This document shows positions 1 through 5,390 of a DNA stretch of 7,490 bases, piece after piece. The notes under the pieces were generated by a model, which had not been told where the DNA came from, did not search any database, and saw only the letters and a list, made by a program, of their open reading frames with translations. This stretch comes from Thermoplasmata archaeon. Lineage in GTDB: Archaea; Thermoplasmatota; Thermoplasmata; Thermoplasmatales; Thermoplasmataceae. Position 1 is the first letter of the stretch; every line of letters begins with the position of its first letter. The stretch covers positions 1 to 7,490 of the forward strand of contig JAKAUD010000093.1 of assembly GCA_021827885.1 (NCBI GenBank). The letters run 5' to 3'. The position numbers and the translations under genes were made by a program.

Positions 1-1
1 A

Positions 2-772
2 ATAGTACCACAGGGTACAGGATACGCAATAGAGATAGTATATGAAAAAGAAATTTCAGACCCGAATAACGGAATACCAAGGAGAATCATGGGCATTGAC
101 ATCGGAGTGAGGAACATCGTAACTATAGGAGGCAACATTCCCGAACAGGGGATTGCTGTCAGGGGCGGTATGCTCAAATCGATAAACCAGTTTTTCAACA
201 AGGAATATGCAAGAATGAAATCAATAAGCGATCGCCAGTTCGGGAACAGGCATTTAACACGGAAAGAAAGATATCTCTTCATGAGGAGAAACCGAAAGCT
301 GAAGGACATCATGCACAGGCTGAGCAGGGCACTGGTGAACTATGCGTTGTCAATAAGGATCGATACCATTGTAATAGGACACAATAACGGATGGAAACAG
401 GAATCAACTATGGGAAAGAAGAACAACCAGAACTTTGTGCAGATTCCATTCAACATGCTCATCCAGCAGATCAGATACAAGGCTGAAGAGAGAGGCATAA
501 ATGTGATAATCCAGGATGAGAGCCATACAAGCAAGTGTTCATTCCTTGATCATGAAGGCATAGAACACCATGATTCATATGCAGGGAAGAGAATAAAAAG
601 AGGAGTGTTCAGATCCGCAAAAGGAATCCTGATACATGGAGATCTCAATGCGGTATACAACATAATAACAAAGGCAATCCCCGAAGCATTTGCGAACGGG
701 ATAGAGGGGATTGGGTTGTACCCACGAAGTTTAAGCATCAGACAGATGATAACTTCCAAAGGTGGATGTTAA
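2..772 (+). CDS. tnpB: IS605/IS1341-type TnpB, RNA-guided DNA endonuclease; 5' end cut by window
   Basis: The frame is open from base 2, so the N-terminal part (roughly 150 residues in a ~400-residue family) lies outside; 256 residues are visible. Numbering from the internal Met at 89: RuvC-I is the GIDIGVRN motif (Asp4); a basic helical stretch with KSINQFFNKEYA and HRLSRALV follows; the RuvC-II strand reads IDTIVIGHNNGWKQ, with Gly97 where most TnpBs have the catalytic Glu; Glu144 in QDESHTSKCSFLD lies 47 residues on; RuvC-III is HGDLNAVYNI (Asp185). The CxxC...CxxC zinc ribbon is absent, with only Cys150 left there. Known of the family: TnpB uses an omega RNA from the element's right end to cut DNA and help the IS persist. 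The visible reading frame is intact. No TnpA is visible. The gene converges on the MFS gene 36 bases away. Confidence 0.94.
   Translation: MVPQGTGYAIEIVYEKEISDPNNGIPRRIMGIDIGVRNIVTIGGNIPEQGIAVRGGMLKSINQFFNKEYARMKSISDRQFGNRHLTRKERYLFMRRNRKLKDIMHRLSRALVNYALSIRIDTIVIGHNNGWKQESTMGKKNNQNFVQIPFNMLIQQIRYKAEERGINVIIQDESHTSKCSFLDHEGIEHHDSYAGKRIKRGVFRSAKGILIHGDLNAVYNIITKAIPEAFANGIEGIGLYPRSLSIRQMITSKGGC
750..771 (+). other. Hairpin over the tnpB stop codon (possible omega RNA or right-end structure)
   Basis: Arms TAACTTCCA (750-758) and TGGATGTTA (763-771) pair over nine positions with one T-T mismatch in the stem (754/767) and the loop AAGG. The hairpin covers the last codons and most of the stop codon of tnpB. 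In IS200/IS605 elements, hairpins at the right end are recognised for transposition, and the tnpB 3' end is part of the omega RNA. Both roles are inference here. Weaker hairpins are nearby: TGGGT/ACCCA at 712-724, GGTTA/TAACC at 776-795 and TGATG/CATCA at 796-811. Confidence 0.4.
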
Positions 773-808
773 CATGGTTAACGGAAATCATAACCTGATG
801 GTCTTTCA

Positions 809-2299
809 TCACGATTCTTCCGCTTGAGGCGATTGGGAACGCAACTGTTTTCCGGATCTTAGCATGGAAAAAATTCCTGCAGCCAATAGAATCAAAGCAG
901 AGGCAGTAAAGGCAATTCTTAGCCCCCCTAAAAATGAAGCAAAGTAGCTGGGGTTGAGTTTGCCAACTCCAAGGAAAACTTCATACGATACATATCTTGG
1001 CACTGCTAATGTAGCAACAGTTATTGTAATGACAAAACTGAGCAGTGTTCCTATGTTGGCAAGAGTCCTCTGAAGGCCAGAGATTGACCCAAATGCCTTT
1101 GCCTGTGCTGCAGCCATAACTGCTCTATTATTAGATGGCCAAAACATTGATCCGCCAACCCCTGCGATTAAGTGACCTAGAACGACTTCATAGTACGAAG
1201 AATCCGTTTGCAGTTGGGTATATATCAAGACCGCAACAATCATCAGTGCTATTCCAAGAGTGGCCATAGTTCTTGAACCAAATTTGTCAGCCACCTTCCC
1301 CATTTTTGGAGACAGGAAACTGGCAATGACATATCCAGGAACGAGGATTAAGGCGGCATATAATGGCTGAAGTCCCCTGACTCCCTGCAGATATAATATC
1401 AATAGGAATATCACAGATAGATATCCCGTAGCTTGAAGGAATGTTGCAAGAAGTGAGTAACTGAGATATTTTGATTTAAAGGCCGTCAGGTCAATTATGG
1501 GATTCTTGCTTCTCCTTTCTATCAGGAGGAAAATCACAATTGAAACCAATCCTACTGCCAGGTAAGAGAGTATAGTGCCATTCGATGCACCAGACGCAAT
1601 TTCCACACCAGAATATGAGAGGGAAAACAGGGAAATGGCGAGGGTTATGATTCCCGGGAAATCAAATACATGCTTCACTTTTCTTGAATCCTTGATGTAT
1701 TTTACGCTGAATATGAATGCAATGAGCCCAATTGGTGCATTTATTAGAAAGATATAGTTCCAGGGCAGATAAAATGTGATAACTCCACCGAGAACAATGC
1801 CAAGGGTGCCTCCTACGTTCCAGCCAAGAGTGGTGTATCCGAAGGCTTTTCCACGAACTTGTGGATGAAAAGTGTCAGCGACAATAGCACTGGAATTAGA
1901 CTGCAACATGGCTGCACCAAATGCCTGGACTGCCCTCATCGCGATAAGGACATTTATGTTGGGAGAAAGTCCACATATCACAGAAGCAATGGTGAATATG
2001 GCAATTCCCAAAGAAAAAATCCTTCCTCTTCCAAGGGTATCTCCGACAGATCCAAGTTGAGTGGTGAAGATTGCTATTACCATTAGATAGATCAGTATTA
2101 CCCAAATAGAGGAAGCGAAATTTGTGAGAAGTGCACCATTTATCTTTGCCAGTGCAAGAAGGACTATGGTTGAATCAACAGCAGACATCATGGTTCCTAT
2201 TATGAGAACTGTCAGGATAATATTGCTGTGGCTTGGTGCGTTTGATTCCATTTCAATGAAATTTGATCTTTCTATATCATTTTGATGTAGTTTATGCAT
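809..2299 (-). CDS. MFS multidrug-type exporter, DHA2 (EmrB/QacA) family, 14 predicted membrane helices
   Basis: A 496-residue, strongly hydrophobic membrane protein of typical length for 14-helix drug:H+ antiporters. A charged N-terminal tail (about 1-25) precedes helix 1, which holds the family motif around Asp42 (SAVDSTIVLLAL). The loop after helix 2 carries MFS motif A (GSVGDTLGRGR, 83-93), helix 4 has the RAVQAFGAAML motif (Arg122), helix 5 has GWNVGGTLGIVLGG (159-172, motif C with Pro replaced by Thr), and WNYIFLINAPIG (180-191) is the DHA2 signature. The tail after about residue 478 is polar. The substrate cannot be read from sequence. The gene follows ppdK on the same strand after 36 bases with no good TATA box, so cotranscription is plausible. 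The start is uncertain: Met17 (codon at 2251-2249) would give a shorter tail and a more usual N-terminus. No clear Shine-Dalgarno site precedes either Met. Confidence 0.93.
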   Translation of the reverse strand: MHKLHQNDIERSNFIEMESNAPSHSNIILTVLIIGTMMSAVDSTIVLLALAKINGALLTNFASSIWVILIYLMVIAIFTTQLGSVGDTLGRGRIFSLGIAIFTIASVICGLSPNINVLIAMRAVQAFGAAMLQSNSSAIVADTFHPQVRGKAFGYTTLGWNVGGTLGIVLGGVITFYLPWNYIFLINAPIGLIAFIFSVKYIKDSRKVKHVFDFPGIITLAISLFSLSYSGVEIASGASNGTILSYLAVGLVSIVIFLLIERRSKNPIIDLTAFKSKYLSYSLLATFLQATGYLSVIFLLILYLQGVRGLQPLYAALILVPGYVIASFLSPKMGKVADKFGSRTMATLGIALMIVAVLIYTQLQTDSSYYEVVLGHLIAGVGGSMFWPSNNRAVMAAAQAKAFGSISGLQRTLANIGTLLSFVITITVATLAVPRYVSYEVFLGVGKLNPSYFASFLGGLRIAFTASALILLAAGIFSMLRSGKQLRSQSPQAEES

Positions 2300-2335
2300 G
2301 AAATTTGCAATAATCGGAAAGAAAGTTGGAAGGAA

Positions 2336-5014
2336 TCAATCCTTCGATGATGATTGTTCTATTGCAGCCCTAGCCGCCGAAAGCCTTGCAACCGGAATCC
2401 TGAATGGAGAAGCTGAAACGTAATCCAATCCAATCTGATGGCAGAAATCAATGGTCTCGGGATCTCCACCCTGCTCGCCGCATATTCCAATCTCAAGGCC
2501 CTTCTTTCCCTTTCTGCCCTTTTCCACCGCCATTTTCATCAGCTGTCCTACGCCTTCAAAATCAACAGTCCTGAACGGATCGCCGGGGAGGATATTATTG
2601 TCAAGGTACTTGGACATGAATTTCCCTTCTGCATCATCTCTTGAGTATCCAAAGGTCATCTGGGTAAGATCGTTTGTCCCAAATGAAAAGAAGTCTGCGA
2701 ACTTTGAAATCTTGTCAGCGGTTAGGCATGCTCTGGGTATCTCAATCATGGTGCCAAATTTATACGAAATATGTTCGTAACCCTCTACCAACCTTACAAC
2801 CTGTTCAAGCCTTTCCCTTAATATCTCGAGTTCCCTGCTCTCCCCTACCAGCGGTATCATTATTTCTGGAAAGATCTTCTTTCCTTCGTGTGACACATTC
2901 ACTGCAGCTTTGATAATGGCAGTGACCTGCATCTCATAGATTTCAGGATAGCTTATGCCAAGCCTGCAGCCCCTAAAACCCAGCATCGGGTTAAATTCCT
3001 CCAGGGATTTTATCACGCTGTATAGCTTGTTCTTCTCGCTAATGGCTGCCACGGCATCATCGATCTCCTTCATATCCCTCATCGAAGAGAGTTTAAGCTT
3101 GAGTGAAAAGATCTCATTCATTATTTCTTCCTTGTCCGGCAGGAATTCATGAAGCGGAGGATCAAGCAACCTGATTATAACAGGGAAACCTTCCATAGTC
3201 CTGAAGAAATCTGTAAAATCTGATATCTGCATCGGCAGGAGCTTGGACAGGTAAAACTGCCTGTCTTCCCTGGTCTTTGACATTATCATTGACCTCATTA
3301 TATCGATCCTTCCCTCACCGAGAAACATTCTTTCTGTCCTGGCGAGCCCGATGCCTTCCCCTCCGTTATTCCTGGCGAGCCTTGCTTCTTCAGGCGTGTT
3401 GGCATTTGCCCTTATCCCAAGTTTTCGGAACTCATCTGCCCATTTGAGAAGTGTATCGGTATCATTTCCAACCGATGGTTTTTCAAGATCGGTTACCCCT
3501 ATGATAAATTCACCATTTGTCCCATCGACGGTTATTATGTCGCCTTCTTTCAGGACAATCCCCTGGCATGTGAGCGTTTTATCTCTTACATTTACTGAAA
3601 TACTTTCAGCTCCAACGACTGCAGGTTTTCCCATGGCTCTTGCAACAACCGCGGCATGTGAGGTCATTCCTCCCTTTTGCGTCAGGAATCCCTCAGACAC
3701 CGACATGCCCCGTACATCATCGGCTGTAGTTTCAGGCCTGACGAGAACAATCTTCTTCTTCTGTTTCGAAAGTTCTACAGCCCTATCTGATGAAAAGACT
3801 ATAGAACCAACAGCCGCTCCAGGGGATGCCGCAAGTCCAGTTCCCAGTACTTTTTCTTTTCCAGTCTTCTTGACCTGGTAGTGGAACAGGGTATCGAGTG
3901 TAACAGGAGTTATCCTCATTACCGCCTCTTTTTTGGTAATGACGCCTTCATTCACAAGATCTGTTGCAACTCTTACGGCGCACTTTGAACTTCTCTTTGC
4001 ACTCCTTGTCTGCAGGAGATAGAATTTCCCTTTTTCAATTGTAAATTCAATGTCCTGCATATCCTTGTAATGCAGCTCAAGTTTTTTTGCAGAGGAAATC
4101 AGGTCCTTGTAAGCTTTTGGCATGAATTTCTCAAGTTCTGAAATTTTCTTTGGTGTCCGTATTCCTGCAACTACATCCTCGCCCTGTGCATTTTCAAGGT
4201 ATTCACCGAATATTATGGGTTCCCCGGTGTTTGGATCCCTTGTGAATGCAACGCCAGTTGCAGAATCACTGCCCATGTTTCCAAAAACCATCGATACAAT
4301 ATTCACTGCGGTTCCGAGGGAATTGTCAATATGGTTTATCTCCCTGTAAGCCTTAGCCCTCTCTGAATTCCATGAGAGAAACACTGCCTTTATTGACATA
4401 TTCAATTGTTCACTGACTTCTTCCGGAAACTTTTTTCCATACCTGGAATAAACATCGTCAAATTCCTCTATCAGATCACTTAGATCCTTTTCGTCAAGAT
4501 CGACATCTGATTTTCTTCCTCTCATAATCTTCATGGATTCTATGGCTTCCTCAAATGCCTCGTGAGGAATACCAAGAACAACATTTCCAAACATCTGTTT
4601 CAGTCGCCTGAATGAATCGTAAGCGAATCTCTTATCTCCCGTTTTCATGCTTAACCCATTTACAGTCCCCCTGTTCAATCCTACGTTAAGGATAGTATCC
4701 ATCATTCCAGGCATACTGATCGGTGCACCAGATCTCACTGAAACAAGAAGAGGATTCGAGGGGTCACCGAACGTTTTCCCACTCTCCTTTTCAACCCTTT
4801 TCAGGGCTTCTGTATACTGTTCGCTCATTCCGTCTGGAAATCTTTGATTCTTCTGAAAGGATATGCAGGCTTCGGTAGATATGGTAAATCCCGGAGGGAC
4901 ATTCAACCCGATCTTCTTCATCTCTGCAAGGCCTGCTCCCTTGCCTCCCAGAATATTAGCCATTTCCCTGCTGCCTTCCTCAAAATCATAGACGTACTTC
5001 TTTTGGTTTGACAC
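2336..5014 (-). CDS. ppdK: Pyruvate, phosphate dikinase
   Basis: The 892-residue product matches the usual PPDK length. It interconverts pyruvate + ATP + Pi and PEP + AMP + PPi in the cytosol, at the glycolysis/gluconeogenesis junction. Order: N-terminal ATP-grasp domain with KGAGLAEM (25-32), SVRSGAPISMPGMMDT (92-107), which separates PPDK from PEP synthase, and the ATP-site end DIEFT...LLQTRS (321-338); the swivelling phosphohistidine domain GGMTSHAAVVARAMGKP (448-464, His453); then the C-terminal TIM barrel that binds PEP/pyruvate, with GLARTERMF (Arg559), IIRLLDPPLHEFLP (Arg615), GFRGCRLG, IEIPRA (Glu758), SFGTNDLTQMTFGYSRDD (Asn781) and GICGEQGGDP (Cys845, general acid/base). Two variations: GEHGG is here GEQGG (Gln848) and RTEHMF is RTERMF (Arg562). 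All core catalytic residues remain. The start is GTG at 5014-5012; no in-frame ATG lies close upstream, and the out-of-frame ATG at 5016 overlaps it. A TATA box at about -22 to -29 suggests a leaderless transcript. Codon use looks native. Confidence 0.98.
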   Translation of the reverse strand: MSNQKKYVYDFEEGSREMANILGGKGAGLAEMKKIGLNVPPGFTISTEACISFQKNQRFPDGMSEQYTEALKRVEKESGKTFGDPSNPLLVSVRSGAPISMPGMMDTILNVGLNRGTVNGLSMKTGDKRFAYDSFRRLKQMFGNVVLGIPHEAFEEAIESMKIMRGRKSDVDLDEKDLSDLIEEFDDVYSRYGKKFPEEVSEQLNMSIKAVFLSWNSERAKAYREINHIDNSLGTAVNIVSMVFGNMGSDSATGVAFTRDPNTGEPIIFGEYLENAQGEDVVAGIRTPKKISELEKFMPKAYKDLISSAKKLELHYKDMQDIEFTIEKGKFYLLQTRSAKRSSKCAVRVATDLVNEGVITKKEAVMRITPVTLDTLFHYQVKKTGKEKVLGTGLAASPGAAVGSIVFSSDRAVELSKQKKKIVLVRPETTADDVRGMSVSEGFLTQKGGMTSHAAVVARAMGKPAVVGAESISVNVRDKTLTCQGIVLKEGDIITVDGTNGEFIIGVTDLEKPSVGNDTDTLLKWADEFRKLGIRANANTPEEARLARNNGGEGIGLARTERMFLGEGRIDIMRSMIMSKTREDRQFYLSKLLPMQISDFTDFFRTMEGFPVIIRLLDPPLHEFLPDKEEIMNEIFSLKLKLSSMRDMKEIDDAVAAISEKNKLYSVIKSLEEFNPMLGFRGCRLGISYPEIYEMQVTAIIKAAVNVSHEGKKIFPEIMIPLVGESRELEILRERLEQVVRLVEGYEHISYKFGTMIEIPRACLTADKISKFADFFSFGTNDLTQMTFGYSRDDAEGKFMSKYLDNNILPGDPFRTVDFEGVGQLMKMAVEKGRKGKKGLEIGICGEQGGDPETIDFCHQIGLDYVSASPFRIPVARLSAARAAIEQSSSKD

Positions 5015-5033
5015 ATGAAATCCATATTGATAT

Positions 5034-5043
5034 ATAATTAAAT
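5034..5043 (-). promoter_or_regulatory. TATA box for ppdK
   Basis: Read toward ppdK, the sequence TTTTAATTAT continues into ATATC and follows an A-rich (BRE-like) stretch, GTAAAAA. It covers about -20 to -29 relative to the GTG start, so RNA would begin at or within a few bases of the start codon, as in leaderless archaeal mRNAs. The only Shine-Dalgarno-like bases are GGAT at about -9 to -6. Confidence 0.55.
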
Positions 5044-5087
5044 TTTTACTATTTCTTATTCAAGTCCAAGTACTCTGCAAGAATCAC

Positions 5088-5106
5088 TATACGAATTTCG
5101 TATAGC
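5088..5106. promoter_or_regulatory. Perfect 19-bp palindrome, candidate operator
   Basis: CTATACGAA, one central T, then TTCGTATAG: both 9-base arms match perfectly. It lies 45 bp from the ppdK TATA box on one side and 44 bp from the rightward TATA-like box at 5150 on the other. Such symmetry and placement suit a homodimeric regulator acting on both divergent promoters. The regulator is unknown. A stem with loop AATTT followed by T7 could also form on the + strand, but no rightward gene ends here, so a terminator is less likely. Confidence 0.55.
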
Positions 5107-5149
5107 ATTTTTTTACATTGAAAAAATTTTGAATAGGTTTTGCATAAGT

Positions 5150-5156
5150 TTTTAAC
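5150..5156 (+). promoter_or_regulatory. Distal rightward TATA-like box
   Basis: TTTTTAA preceded by GCATAAG resembles an archaeal BRE/TATA pair. RNA would start near 5178-5182, giving a leader of about 210 bases before the ATG at 5391, or serving the weak frame that starts with GTG at 5191. It may be an alternative promoter that does not depend on the G tract length. Confidence 0.25.
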
Positions 5157-5358
5157 CTTTGTGAGTAAGTTACCTCTTTCAGTCTAATGTGTGAATCTGT
5201 GGGAAAAACTGGCATTTCCACGAAGTCTGGATAATGTTTTAGTTATGAACTGGATTGGGGTGCTGTCAATGGCAGGTGATAATTTAATGAATTTAGCAAT
5301 ATCAAATTATGCGCAAAATATGCATAAAACCATGAATGATAGTATATGTCACGTAAAA

Positions 5359-5366
5359 TTTATAAA
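5359..5366 (+). promoter_or_regulatory. Proximal TATA box for the secreted Hint protein gene
   Basis: TTTATAAA preceded by the BRE-like GTAAAA (5353-5358). Its centre is 28-29 bases before the ATG at 5391, fitting a leaderless or nearly leaderless transcript. The G11 tract fills the region directly after it, so the tract length sets the distance from TATA box to transcription start. This spacing is a main reason for choosing 5391 as the start. Confidence 0.6.
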
Positions 5367-5377
5367 GGGGGGGGGGG
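5367..5377 (+). repeat. Homopolymeric G11 tract in the promoter spacer
   Basis: Eleven consecutive G follow TTTATAAA directly and end 13 bases before the ATG at 5391. No other mononucleotide G or C run of this length is present in the window. Poly-G/C tracts are typical slipped-strand (phase variation) sites in bacterial surface genes; in an archaeon this role is inference. The count could also be off by a base through sequencing error. Confidence 0.8.
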
Positions 5378-5390
5378 AATTCAGGTTCCT

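Larger units (their letters stand above)
5015..5390. other. Divergent intergenic regulatory region between ppdK and the secreted Hint protein gene
   Basis: This 376-base AT-rich stretch holds no gene I can support. From left to right it carries the ppdK TATA box (5034-5043, -), a perfect 19-bp palindrome (5088-5106), a T7 run (5109-5115), a rightward TATA-like box (5150-5156), an anonymous stretch with a low-quality open frame beginning GTG at 5191, a 6-bp-arm dyad (TTATGC 5307-5312 / GCATAA 5322-5327), and the proximal TATA box plus G11 tract before the start at 5391. No tRNA or recognised riboswitch was seen. Confidence 0.7.

Noticed and set aside
340..759. Minus-strand frames inside tnpB
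   Set aside because: Shadows of the TnpB coding frame, whose motifs are plain on the + strand.
1575..2086. Short + strand frames opposite the MFS gene
   Set aside because: Antisense shadows of a clear membrane transporter, with no promoter or family match.
2763..2779. TACGAA/TTCGTA inverted repeat with 5-base spacer, sharing half-sites with the 5088-5106 palindrome
   Set aside because: It lies deep inside ppdK coding sequence, has different spacing and shorter arms, and is probably chance.
3351..3881. Open frame of 176 codons on the + strand opposite ppdK
   Set aside because: Antisense shadow of a strongly conserved gene; the composition is Ser/Pro-rich and matches no family. The other + strand frames between 2438 and 4847 are rejected for the same reason.
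5088..5115. Stem-loop plus T7 resembling an intrinsic terminator on the + strand
   Set aside because: No rightward gene ends before it, and archaea rarely use stem-loop terminators; an operator reading fits better.
5137..5331. Distant inverted match GGTTTTGCAT (5137-5146) to ATGCATAAAACC (5320-5331)
   Set aside because: Imperfect, AT-rich and nearly 180 bases apart; no recognisable element ends.
5346..5390. Extended start (ATG 5346) for the secreted protein, adding 15 residues including Gly4 from the G tract
   Set aside because: It would bury the signal peptide behind MSRKIYK and place the TTTATAAA box inside the coding region. The ATG at 5391 gives a proper signal peptide and the right TATA spacing.
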